Shown here piece by piece: positions 42,646 through 50,388 of a stretch of DNA of 64,000 bases. The stretch comes from JAWLHU01 sp049325315 (GTDB lineage: Bacteria; Bacillota; Sulfobacillia; Symbiobacteriales; Symbiobacteriaceae): NCBI GenBank assembly GCA_049325315.1, contig JBMONB010000150.1, positions 164,865-228,864 on the forward strand, given 5' to 3'. A program made the translations under genes and the position numbers. Numbering within the stretch: the first letter of the stretch is position 1; each line of letters starts with the position of its first letter. The notes under the pieces were generated by a model, which was given only the letters and a program-made list of their open reading frames with translations, was not told the DNA's origin and did no database searches.

Positions 42646-42831
42646 TTGAAGACAGATTGGACGCAGTTCCAGGAACTCGCCTCGTCCACGGGGTTCATCC
42701 TGATGCTCGTTATCTTGCTCTGGGCGACGCTGGCGGTCATCATCTACTGGGCCTACGTTTCGGGCGCCACCTCAATGGGCGAGAACGTGAAGTACAAGGT
42801 CGTAGAAGATGACGAGCCGGTCTCTCGCTAG
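42646..42831 (+). CDS. CcoQ-like small membrane protein
   Basis: The 61-residue protein has one central membrane helix and a charged C-terminal tail. AAGGAGG lies eight bases before TTG 42646. Its size and place after the haem-c subunit match CcoQ, which stabilises cbb3 oxidase, though sequence similarity at this length is weak. Confidence 0.7.
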   Translation: MKTDWTQFQELASSTGFILMLVILLWATLAVIIYWAYVSGATSMGENVKYKVVEDDEPVSR

Positions 42832-42853
42832 GATCCTGGGAGGTGAATGAACG

Positions 42854-43012
42854 GTGTCTGAGGAGAAGAATCACGCCGAAGAGAACTCGCATGACCACGG
42901 GGCGCCGGTTCCCAAGTTCCTGATTCTCGTCTACGCGGTCATCGCTGCGTTCTTTGTCTACTACCTGATCACCGGGCTGAAGTTCGGCCCCGACAGTCCG
43001 ACCGGGTTCTGA
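42854..43012 (+). CDS. Small single-helix membrane protein of the cbb3 locus
   Basis: The 52-residue product has a His/Glu-rich N-terminus (EEKNHAEENSHDHG) and one membrane helix (FLILVYAVIAAFFVYYLI). GGGAGGTG lies seven bases before GTG 42854, and the stop at 43010-43012 nearly touches the ccoG ribosome site. It resembles the N-terminal anchor of CcoP without the cytochrome domains, which fits the CcoO fusion upstream. Confidence 0.7.
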   Translation: MSEEKNHAEENSHDHGAPVPKFLILVYAVIAAFFVYYLITGLKFGPDSPTGF

Positions 43013-43027
43013 TTGAGGAGGATGATG

Positions 43028-44254
43028 GTGAGGAGCAGACTGCGCAAGGTAAAGACGGTGATCCGTCGGAACCGCCGGGTCTCCCAGGTGGCGGTCCTGG
43101 CGCTACTGGTCCTGTCACCGTTTCTGCATATCTTTCGCTTCGACATTCCAACCACATCGCTCTATCTGTTCGGCATGCGTCTATGGGTGCAGCACGCCTT
43201 TGTCTTCAGCCTTCTGATGACCCTGATCATCTACGTGATCATCGCTGCCAGCTTCGTCTTCGGCCGGGTCTTCTGCGGGTGGGTCTGCCCGCAGAACCTG
43301 TTTAACGAACTCGGCCGGCAGTGGGACGCCAGGTTCGGCCGGGCCGGCACCGTGGCCCTGTCGTTTCTGATCAGCCTGTTCGGCGGCTTTGTGATCTGGA
43401 GCTATGGCGCCGACGGCATTGGATTGCTCCGCCGGTACGCCGCGGGAGAACTGCCCATAGCGCCCACCCTGGCCATTCTCTCCTTTGCCCTCTTCTTCAC
43501 CATGGCGATGGCCTGGTGGCGCACCTCGATCTGCAAGGTGGCCTGCCCGTATGGCCACCTGCAGTCGATCATCTCCAACCGGGAGACGATGCACCTCAAG
43601 GTGATCAATCTGCCGCAGAATCGGGATATCTGCGCCAGTTGCGGCCTCTGCGCCGAGATCTGCCACATGGATGTAGACCCCCGCTCCGACGAGCAGAAGC
43701 ACTGCGTCGCCTGCGGCGACTGCCTTGACGCCTGCGCCCTGGTCTCCGATGCCCGAAAGGTTCCCCGGGTGCTTAACTTCGTTGTTGGTCAGGGGGAGAA
43801 CGAGGTGGCGCTCCGTGAGCGCAGCCAGCTATGGGCGAATATCCGCCGGGTGGCGCCCCGGCTGGCCCTTCCCCTTGCCATGACCCTGGCCCTGGGCATC
43901 GTCTCCGGCTACCTGCTGTCGAGTCGCACGCTGGTCGACCTGGTAGTGGTGAAGGACCACCGGCAGGTGCTGGCCACCGGTGGCACGGTCAGCGGTGGAT
44001 CGGTCATGAACATCTCTTTAATGAATCTGGCGGCCACGCCCGACCAGTTCCGCCTGTACATTGAAGGGCTTCCGGATGGCTGGGCCAGCCTGGAGCATGA
44101 AGCGGTCGCCCTCGCCCCCGGCGAGCGGGCACAGGTCACCCTGCGGGTCAACCCGACCGAGCGGGTCAAAGGGCTGCACAGCTTCCACGTGCGGGTAGTC
44201 GGCATCCAGACCGGTGCGGAGGCCAGTTTTCGAACCGTTCATGCTGTGAATTAG
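43028..44254 (+). CDS. ccoG: cbb3 oxidase assembly ferredoxin-type protein CcoG
   Basis: The 408-residue membrane protein has about five helices and polyferredoxin motifs: FCGWVCPQN, CKVACPYG, then CASCGLCAEIC and CVACGDCLDAC, which bind two 4Fe-4S clusters. The C-terminal Ig-like FixG domain follows. CcoG is thought to reduce copper during cbb3 assembly. The frame starts at TTG 43013, within the ribosome site GAGGAGG; GTG 43028, six bases after it, is the best-spaced start, with ATG 43022 and 43025 as alternatives. Confidence 0.92.
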   Translation: MRSRLRKVKTVIRRNRRVSQVAVLALLVLSPFLHIFRFDIPTTSLYLFGMRLWVQHAFVFSLLMTLIIYVIIAASFVFGRVFCGWVCPQNLFNELGRQWDARFGRAGTVALSFLISLFGGFVIWSYGADGIGLLRRYAAGELPIAPTLAILSFALFFTMAMAWWRTSICKVACPYGHLQSIISNRETMHLKVINLPQNRDICASCGLCAEICHMDVDPRSDEQKHCVACGDCLDACALVSDARKVPRVLNFVVGQGENEVALRERSQLWANIRRVAPRLALPLAMTLALGIVSGYLLSSRTLVDLVVVKDHRQVLATGGTVSGGSVMNISLMNLAATPDQFRLYIEGLPDGWASLEHEAVALAPGERAQVTLRVNPTERVKGLHSFHVRVVGIQTGAEASFRTVHAVN

Positions 44255-44268
44255 TGTAGAGAAGAGAA

Positions 44269-44312
44269 AGGCCCTCCGGGGGCGGCTGAAGCCGCTTCCG
44301 GGGGGCCTTCTG
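44269..44312 (+). terminator. Terminator of the cbb3 locus
   Basis: A long stem pairs AGGCCCTCCGGGGGCGGC with GCCGCTTCCGGGGGGCCTT around a TGAA loop. The remaining bases to 44580 show no gene that I can support. Confidence 0.7.
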
Positions 44313-44583
44313 CGCGCTTCGCCCGACATCTGTCCCCTGTCGTATCCGACGCGCGCCTGATATACCATCGGACATGATACCTATGCCGCGTAAGGACGTC
44401 CCTCTGTTACCATAGAAAGAGCAAGCGAATCGGCATCCCGCAAGATCAATAGCGGAGGAATTTGCCTGGCGAGAAAGAACTATACTATGATTTGGCGCCC
44501 GGACGGATGGTCCGACTATCTTTTTGGACTAGCGCAACGCGCAGATACCCCTACAAAGGACACTGCATAATGGTTCTTTTGGA

Positions 44584-44612
44584 TTGAAGACCGTATCTTT
44601 CGCGGGTATAAT
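44584..44612 (+). promoter_or_regulatory. Promoter of the menaquinol:cytochrome c reductase operon
   Basis: TTGAAG (44584-44589) and a consensus TATAAT (44607-44612) are separated by 17 bases. They lie about 98 bases before the cytochrome b start. Confidence 0.8.
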
Positions 44613-44709
44613 TAAGTGCGTTGCCTCCGCTCCTGAAAGCGACGACATTGTCGTTTTGTTGTTTCCCCGGAGCTTCGTTCGCTCCTCATCTAAGGGAGGT
44701 GCTGGTTCG

Positions 44710-45474
44710 GTGGGTCTTTGGGCCAAGTTTAAGAACACGACCCTCTACAAGTCCATTTACCGGAATGATTATCCGGACACCCCGCGTAATCAGGTCCTGG
44801 TCATTCTGAACAGCGTGGTGCTGCATCTTCACCCGGTGAAGCTTCCCCGGCGTGCGGTGCGGGTGAGCTACACGTGGGGCTTGGGTGGTCTCTCGCTGCT
44901 GATGTTCCTGATCCTGACGATCACCGGTGTCTGGCTCATGTTCTACTATGTCCCGGCGGTTCCTGACGCGTACTTCTCCATGAAGCTGCTGGAAACCAAC
45001 GTCATCTTCGGCTCCTTCGCTCGAAACATGCACCGCTGGGCTGCTCACGGCATGGTGATCGCAGTCTGGCTCCATATGACCCGCGTCTTCTACACCGGTT
45101 CGTACAAGCCGCCCCGGGAGTTCAACTGGGTAATCGGCGTTGTGCTCTTTCTCATTACCGTTCTTCTTTCGTTCACGGGCTATCTGCTCCCGTGGGACCA
45201 GCTCGCCTATTGGGCCATTCAGGTCGGCTCCAACATGGCCAAGGTCTCGCCGGTGGTGGGCACCTACGTCCAGCAGGCGCTGCTTGGCGGCTTCGACATC
45301 GGGCCGGCCACCCTTATCCGCTGGTACACCCTGCACGTCATTCTCCTGCCGCTGGCCTGCATCATGCTCATGGCGATGCACTTCTGGCGCATTCGTAAGG
45401 ACGGCGGCATCTCCACGCCCATCCCCTACGACGAGGATGGCGAGACCGATCAGCTGAACGACCCCGAGAAGTAG
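44710..45474 (+). CDS. Cytochrome b6-like subunit of menaquinol:cytochrome c reductase
   Basis: The 254-residue membrane protein is the N-terminal, haem-binding half of a split cytochrome b. The four haem ligands are present: two in HRWAAHGMVIAVWLH and two in LHVILLPL...MHFW. The Cys that attaches the extra haem c(i) in b6f and Bacillus proteins (YCLGG) is replaced (WGLGG), so that haem is probably missing. AAGGGAGGTG before GTG 44710 sets the start, although the frame is open to the promoter. It oxidises menaquinol with the next two gene products. Confidence 0.92.
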   Translation: MGLWAKFKNTTLYKSIYRNDYPDTPRNQVLVILNSVVLHLHPVKLPRRAVRVSYTWGLGGLSLLMFLILTITGVWLMFYYVPAVPDAYFSMKLLETNVIFGSFARNMHRWAAHGMVIAVWLHMTRVFYTGSYKPPREFNWVIGVVLFLITVLLSFTGYLLPWDQLAYWAIQVGSNMAKVSPVVGTYVQQALLGGFDIGPATLIRWYTLHVILLPLACIMLMAMHFWRIRKDGGISTPIPYDEDGETDQLNDPEK

Positions 45475-45486
45475 GGAGGGACCCAC

Positions 45487-46248
45487 ATGGCTGAGACGAC
45501 CGAAAAGTACCAGCAGGCGGGCCCCAAGGTCCAGCCTGGACAGAAGGAAGAGATGGTCTATACGTGGCCCTACCTCGTCTCGATTGAGGCGATTATGGCC
45601 ATCGCGATGATCCTGGCCCTCACCTTCATGTCCGTCTTTGTCAACGCCCCGCTCCTCGACCTGGCCAACCCCGACCACACCCCCAACCCTGCCAAGGCGC
45701 CCTGGTACTTCCTCGGCCTGCAGGAGTTGCTCCTCCATATGGATCCGGCTCTGGCGGGCGTAATCGTGCCGACTGCCGCCCTGGTGCTGCTGGGCATGAT
45801 CCCTTACATCGACCGGGACCGGCGGGGCACTGGTATCTGGTTCTCCACCAAGAACGGCGTGCCGATCACCATCTTCGCGGCGGTCTACACCACCGTGATC
45901 GAGGTCGCCCTGGTGCTCTTCGACGAGTACTTCGTCTGGCCGGGCATGCCTGAGGGTTCGCACGGCATCGGGCCGTTCGTCACCTGGATCCTCATGGAGG
46001 CTGGCCTCCCGCGGGATGGCGTCGCCTGGATTGGCTCCATCTTCATTCCGACCGTTCTGATGATCGCGATTCCCTGGATTCTTGTGGTCCTGGTCAAGCG
46101 GCGCTACAAGGCGAACACCCGCGAGATCATGATCGCCCTCTACTCCTTCTACTTTGCCTCCTTCATCGTGCTTTCTGCCATCGGCACCTTCTTCAGGGGC
46201 GAGTCGATGCACCTGGTCTGGCCCTGGGAGCTCAAGCCGCCTCACTAA
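45487..46248 (+). CDS. Cytochrome b C-terminal (subunit IV-like) protein
   Basis: The 253-residue protein has about six membrane helices and corresponds to subunit IV plus extra helices. The quinol-oxidation loop reads NPAKAPWYFLGLQELL in place of the PEWY of mitochondrial and chloroplast forms; this variant is common in some bacterial lineages. It begins 12 bases after the cytochrome b gene. With that protein and the Rieske subunit it forms the Qo site. Confidence 0.9.
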   Translation: MAETTEKYQQAGPKVQPGQKEEMVYTWPYLVSIEAIMAIAMILALTFMSVFVNAPLLDLANPDHTPNPAKAPWYFLGLQELLLHMDPALAGVIVPTAALVLLGMIPYIDRDRRGTGIWFSTKNGVPITIFAAVYTTVIEVALVLFDEYFVWPGMPEGSHGIGPFVTWILMEAGLPRDGVAWIGSIFIPTVLMIAIPWILVVLVKRRYKANTREIMIALYSFYFASFIVLSAIGTFFRGESMHLVWPWELKPPH

Positions 46249-46310
46249 CGGGTTGAACTCGACCTGTCTGCACGATTCGTCTGCCATCTGTATGGGAAAG
46301 GGTGAGATCC

Positions 46311-46850
46311 ATGGCCGATGAAAAGAAGGTTCCGGCAGGAGCAGCGGCTCCGCCCGCTTCTGCCGCTCGTCCCGACGGTATGACCCGTCGGCAGATGCTC
46401 CGCTCCTCCATGTTTGCTACGATCGGCGCTGCGTTCGGCATGGTGGCCGCCGGTGGCGGCGGCATGTTCTGGCCGATCAAGCTGACCGGCTTCGGCGGCA
46501 TTGTTCCTGCCTCGAAGAAGGCGCAGGATATGCAGGTCGGCGAGGTGCTGATGGTCCGTGACGGTAAGTACTACCTCACCCGGACCGACGACGGCCTCAT
46601 GGCGCTCTACTGGAAGTGCGTCCACCTGGGCTGTACCGTTCCATACAACGAGGCGGCTGGCAAGTTCCTGTGCCCGTGCCATGCCTCGGTTTACGAGATC
46701 TCGGGCCAGAACATCGCTGGCCCTGCGCCCCGCCCGCTGGACATGATGGAGATCAAGGTCGAGGCCGATGGCACGGTCCTCGTCAACACCGGCAAGATCA
46801 CTGAGCGTGCGCGTCATGAGTCTGAACACGCCACGCCGGTCAAGGGCTAG
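46311..46850 (+). CDS. Rieske iron-sulfur protein
   Basis: The 179-residue protein has a Tat-like signal-anchor (TRRQMLRSSMF followed by a Gly/Ala-rich helix). The Rieske domain binds its 2Fe-2S cluster through CVHLGC and CPCHAS, each supplying one Cys and one His. A Pro-loop (GPAPRPLDM) follows. The usual Gly after the second His is Ala here. ATG 46311 follows GAAAGGGTGAG. It transfers electrons from the Qo site to the cytochrome c encoded downstream. Confidence 0.95.
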   Translation: MADEKKVPAGAAAPPASAARPDGMTRRQMLRSSMFATIGAAFGMVAAGGGGMFWPIKLTGFGGIVPASKKAQDMQVGEVLMVRDGKYYLTRTDDGLMALYWKCVHLGCTVPYNEAAGKFLCPCHASVYEISGQNIAGPAPRPLDMMEIKVEADGTVLVNTGKITERARHESEHATPVKG

Positions 46851-46864
46851 GAGGAGGCAAGCAC

Positions 46865-47029
46865 ATGTTTGACTTTACCAGTATGCTGGCCTACGCCTCT
46901 CCCATTAAGACCCCGTGGTACCACGGCATCATGGTGTCGGAGGCGGCTGAGCTTCTCATCGTCCTGACCCTGTTCATCGGCGTGCTCATCACGGTGTACT
47001 ACATCCAGCGCTGGATTGGTGATTACTAG
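46865..47029 (+). CDS. Small single-helix membrane protein of the bc operon
   Basis: The 54-residue product has one membrane helix (LLIVLTLFIGVLITVYYI) and short polar ends. GGAGGAGG lies before ATG 46865, and the gene fits tightly between the Rieske and cytochrome c genes. It may be a PetG/PetN-like supernumerary subunit; this is inferred from size and position. Confidence 0.7.
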   Translation: MFDFTSMLAYASPIKTPWYHGIMVSEAAELLIVLTLFIGVLITVYYIQRWIGDY

Positions 47030-47079
47030 ACCGGTGCACAGAATCCGGGAATCCGTCAGGGGAAAGGAGCTCACGGCCT

Positions 47080-48003
47080 GTGCGTAACGAGAGGAAGTAC
47101 AAGATTCTATCGCTGCTCTCTGTGGTCCTGGCGGTTCTTCTGCTAGGCACCTGTGTGCGAGAGCCGTTCCGCATGAACACCGCAGTCTACCGGCAGCACG
47201 AGGAGTACGTGCTCAAGGGCGCCAAGGTCTACGCTGAGAACTGCGTCCAGTGCCACGGTCCCCGTGGTGAGGGCGTCATTGGCATGCCGCTCAACCGGGC
47301 CGAGTTCCGGGTCGACTACGAGTCCCCGGCCGGCAAGGATATCTACAACATGCTCTACAACACCCTGAAGATGGGCCGCCCGGGCAACCCGGACCACTAT
47401 CAGTGGGTGCGGACCGAGGACGGCAAGTGGCTCTCTTACACCACCATGCCGGCCTGGCACAAGGACTTCGGTGGTCCCCTTGACGACGACTATGTCAAGG
47501 CGCTCACCCTCTTCATCATGAAGGATGATCCCGACGGCGAGCAGTGGAACATGATCGGCTCCGATGAGGCGCCGATCCCCGCCCCGGTCTTCATGGTGGA
47601 GGGCGAGAAGGAGATTCCGCTGCCCGACTCCAACGTGGACGCTCAGACCAACGCCGCCGCCAAGGCGCTGCTGCGGAACCTGGGCAAGTCGCAGTGCCTG
47701 ACCTGCCACACCATTGGCAGCCGGGGCGGCAAGATCGGCCCTGACCTGACCAACACCGGCAGCTGGGGTATCGACCAGAAGTTCCTGGAGGACTGGATCA
47801 AGTACGCCAGCGGCCCGAAGGCCATGCCGCACGACCAGCGCATGCCGGTCTACTGGAGCGAGAACCGGGCCACCAAGACCGACAAGCTTGATCTGAGCAC
47901 CAAGGTTGTCTCCGAGGGTCCGTACTTCATGCCCTTCTTCGAGGGCAAGCTGACCGACGCGGAGATCTCCACCATCGCGAAGTACCTGCTGGGCCTCAAG
48001 TAG
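47080..48003 (+). CDS. Membrane-anchored di-haem cytochrome c
   Basis: The 307-residue protein has an N-terminal anchor helix and two cytochrome c domains, with CVQCHG near residue 55 and CLTCHT near residue 207. Met ligands are plausible in TTMPAWH and QRMPVYW. It is the final redox member of the bc operon and would carry electrons from the Rieske cluster toward the oxidase. The start is GTG 47080 after AAAGGAGC. Confidence 0.9.
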   Translation: MRNERKYKILSLLSVVLAVLLLGTCVREPFRMNTAVYRQHEEYVLKGAKVYAENCVQCHGPRGEGVIGMPLNRAEFRVDYESPAGKDIYNMLYNTLKMGRPGNPDHYQWVRTEDGKWLSYTTMPAWHKDFGGPLDDDYVKALTLFIMKDDPDGEQWNMIGSDEAPIPAPVFMVEGEKEIPLPDSNVDAQTNAAAKALLRNLGKSQCLTCHTIGSRGGKIGPDLTNTGSWGIDQKFLEDWIKYASGPKAMPHDQRMPVYWSENRATKTDKLDLSTKVVSEGPYFMPFFEGKLTDAEISTIAKYLLGLK

Positions 48004-48012
48004 GGTAAAGCC

Positions 48013-48042
48013 GGGGGGCTGGGTGTATAGCTCCAGCCCCCC
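48013..48042 (+). terminator. Hairpin after the cytochrome c gene
   Basis: GGGGGGCTGG and CCAGCCCCCC form a perfect 10-bp stem with a 10-base loop. There is no T-run, so read-through to the next gene is possible. Confidence 0.55.
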
Positions 48043-48098
48043 GTGGCTACCACCGGAGATTCCTCCGGGCGGGTTCTGTCGGAACGGGAGGACGGCTT

Positions 48099-48698
48099 GT
48101 GCGTTGGTATATCGTCACGCTGCTGCTCATTGCCTTTTTAGTGGGCACGCTCTTTCAGGCGACCGAGCAGACGGGCATGCGCATCTGGAACATGTTTGCC
48201 ACGATGGGCATCTTCCTGTTCGGGTTGGTCGGGAGCCTCGCCCTCACCCGTATGCAGCGCCGGTCTGGCCTCAAGCATGTAGAGGCGGCACTGAAGACGC
48301 TGGAGCCGGACTGGGTGATTACCGACTGGTCGGAGTCACGGGGCGAGAAGCCCGACTACCTGTTGGTTGGCCCCGACGGCCTGGTGGTCATCTGTGTTGA
48401 TGAGATGGCCGGCTCCACCTTCGCCTGGCGAGCCCGCCAGCTGGTGGAACGGAGCCGCGGGCGGGCTGAGCGGTCGGCTGAATGGGTTCGAACCCGGCTG
48501 GAGCAGGCGGGTTTCACGGCCCCGGTGAGGCCGGTGGTGCTGCTCTCCCGGCGCAGGGCGCTGCCAGAGTACAGCGCCTCCGGGGTGAAGGTGCTCAACG
48601 CCGACGAACTGGCGGCCTATGTGCGAGCCGGTCAGGAGCCAGCCCTCATCGAGCAGCAGGACCGTTTCAAGCTGACCCGCCTCCTCCGGGAAATATGA
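48099..48698 (+). CDS. Membrane protein with degenerate NERD-like domain
   Basis: The 199-residue protein has two N-terminal membrane helices. A cytoplasmic domain follows, containing PDYLLVGPDGLVVICVDEMAG near residues 85-105. This looks like the core of a NERD (nuclease-related) domain, but the catalytic Glu-x-Lys is not conserved (VDEM). A structural or binding role is more likely than nuclease activity. It follows the bc operon by 95 bases and may be cotranscribed through the hairpin. The start is GTG 48099 with a GGGAGG site. Confidence 0.65.
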   Translation: MRWYIVTLLLIAFLVGTLFQATEQTGMRIWNMFATMGIFLFGLVGSLALTRMQRRSGLKHVEAALKTLEPDWVITDWSESRGEKPDYLLVGPDGLVVICVDEMAGSTFAWRARQLVERSRGRAERSAEWVRTRLEQAGFTAPVRPVVLLSRRRALPEYSASGVKVLNADELAAYVRAGQEPALIEQQDRFKLTRLLREI

Positions 48699-48729
48699 AC
48701 CCACTGGCAACTCTGCCGGAGAAACGGCT

Positions 48730-48758
48730 TTGAAATGATCGCCGGGACTTGCTATACT
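48730..48758 (+). promoter_or_regulatory. Promoter of the ferredoxin gene
   Basis: TTGAAA (48730-48735) and TATACT (48753-48758) are separated by 17 bases. Confidence 0.75.
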
Positions 48759-48834
48759 AGAAAGTACCGTAAACCCGGTGTCAAACCCGTCCCGACATTT
48801 GCCGATACCAGGCCCAAAAGGGGAGGGAAATTCC

Positions 48835-49284
48835 TTGGCTCACTTTATCGATGATAAGTGCATCGGCTGCACCGCCTGCGTCACGGTCTGCCCGACCGAG
48901 GCGATCAGTGGCGAGCGGAAGCAGCTCCACTATATTGACCCGAAGCTCTGCATTGACTGCGATGCCTGCGTTCGCAGCTGCCCGGTCCTCGCGATTGCGG
49001 ATGAGTTCGGCGTCTACAAGCCGCGCATCCCCAAGCGGGCCGACTGGCCAAAGCCGGTGATCGACCCGGTCTCCTGCTCGGGCTGCGACTTCTGCATTGA
49101 GATCTGCCCGTTCGACTGCCTGGAGCTGGCGGGCGAGGGCCAGTTCTTCGGCACCGCCGTGCTAACCCGCCCGAACGCCTGCGTCGGCTGCAAGGAGTGC
49201 GAGGAGGTCTGCGCCAAGGGCGCCATTATCGTGGTGCCGCCCGACGAGCTGCACCCCATCGCCGCCGCCGAGGGCCGCGCCTAA
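48835..49284 (+). CDS. Ferredoxin-like protein with four 4Fe-4S motifs
   Basis: The 149-residue protein has four complete cysteine motifs: CIGCTACVTVCP, CIDCDACVRSCP, CSGCDFCIEICP and CVGCKECEEVCA. Spacing indicates two bacterial-type 2x4Fe-4S ferredoxin modules in tandem. It has no membrane helix or signal. GGGGAGGG before TTG 48835 sets the start. Such proteins act as electron-transfer subunits or stand-alone carriers; no catalytic partner gene is adjacent. Confidence 0.88.
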   Translation: MAHFIDDKCIGCTACVTVCPTEAISGERKQLHYIDPKLCIDCDACVRSCPVLAIADEFGVYKPRIPKRADWPKPVIDPVSCSGCDFCIEICPFDCLELAGEGQFFGTAVLTRPNACVGCKECEEVCAKGAIIVVPPDELHPIAAAEGRA

Positions 49285-49300
49285 TCTGTGAGAATAGAAC

Positions 49301-49336
49301 AAAGGGAGTGAACCCGATTGGGTTTACTCCCTTTTT
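49301..49336 (+). terminator. Terminator of the ferredoxin gene
   Basis: AAAGGGAGTGAACCC and GGGTTTACTCCCTTTTT form a long stem with a GATT loop. Confidence 0.85.
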
Positions 49337-49412
49337 CCCATTGGTCCGGCTCTCGGGCAGGGTTGACCCCCTCCGGGTCGAATTTTGTTGTAATAAAGGG
49401 GGACGTAAAACC

Positions 49413-50084
49413 TTGGCTCAGTTCTCTGTCGTCCTGTTCGATCTGGATGGAACCTTAATCGACACCAACGGACTGATTGTGTCGTCCTTTCAACACGCTT
49501 TCCGTACCCGCCTGGGACGGGAGGTGCCGGCGGAGGAGATCTACCCATACTTCGGGGAGCCGCTGCCCCGCACCATGGCCCGCTACGCACCGGACCGGGT
49601 GGATGAACTGGTAGAGCACTACCGGGCATATAATATCGCCGTACACGATCAGATGGTCCAACCGTTCCCCGGGGTACCCGAAGCGGTGGCGGCGATGCAT
49701 GAGGCGTCGAGGCTGGGGATCGTCACCTCTAAGAAGGGCGACCTTGCCCGCCGTGGGCTTCGGGTCTGCGGGTTGGAGCCGTTCTTTCCCACCCTGGTGG
49801 GCATGGACGACACCACGCGCCATAAGCCCGACCCTGAGCCGGTCCTGGAGGCGCTCCGCCGCATGGGCGAACCGCCCGGACCGCATGTGCTCATGGTCGG
49901 GGACAGTCCGTTCGACGTTGGCTGTGGCCGAAACGCCGGGGTCCTGACGGTCGGCGTGGGCTGGACCGCTAACCGGGCTGCGCTGGAGACCAGCCGGCCC
50001 GACTATTGGGTAGAGAGCCCGGCAGAACTGCTGGGCCTCATGCAACTGCAACCGAGGCACCCCGGCGTTCGTCCATCAGTTTGA
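49413..50084 (+). CDS. HAD-family hydrolase, PpaX-like
   Basis: The 223-residue protein has all four HAD motifs: the nucleophile and acid/base Asp in DLDGT, Ser/Thr in VTSKK, Lys in RHKPDP, and acidic residues in VGDSPFD. A helical cap follows the first motif. It resembles PpaX pyrophosphatases and phosphoglycolate phosphatases; the substrate is uncertain. AAAGGGGGA before TTG 49413 marks the start. It converges on a small gene five bases downstream. Confidence 0.88.
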   Translation: MAQFSVVLFDLDGTLIDTNGLIVSSFQHAFRTRLGREVPAEEIYPYFGEPLPRTMARYAPDRVDELVEHYRAYNIAVHDQMVQPFPGVPEAVAAMHEASRLGIVTSKKGDLARRGLRVCGLEPFFPTLVGMDDTTRHKPDPEPVLEALRRMGEPPGPHVLMVGDSPFDVGCGRNAGVLTVGVGWTANRAALETSRPDYWVESPAELLGLMQLQPRHPGVRPSV

Positions 50085-50088
50085 GCGT

Positions 50089-50298
50089 CTAGGGTTGCTT
50101 GTTTGTGTGGGACGGGTAAGCGTTCTCTCGCTTAAAGCCAAAGAAGGCGGCGCCGTCCTCCAGGTGCTCGGGGCCCGGAGCGCTGTTGGCGTACTTCTGC
50201 TCCATCTCGTTCTTGGGCGTGAAGAGGCCGGGCTGCCGTTCAATGGGCGAGGGCATGCGCCCGCCGGGCGTAGGGTCCTTGCCGCGCTCATGATCCAT
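50089..50298 (-). CDS. Small hydrophilic, probably disordered protein
   Basis: The 69-residue product is Pro/Glu/Lys/Asn-rich, with no membrane helix and little secondary structure expected. GAGGTG lies seven bases before the ATG at 50298, which supports real translation. No family is recognised. It resembles in character the small products at 38264-38539 and 55336-55617. Confidence 0.6.
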   Translation of the reverse strand: MDHERGKDPTPGGRMPSPIERQPGLFTPKNEMEQKYANSAPGPEHLEDGAAFFGFKRENAYPSHTNKQP

Positions 50299-50388
50299 CT
50301 CTGCTCACCTCATGCCTAGTGTGTCCACGCCTGACAAGATTGAGCCCGACCGCCGGAAGGCGGAATTTGCTGGTTCGGAGGTCAGCGT

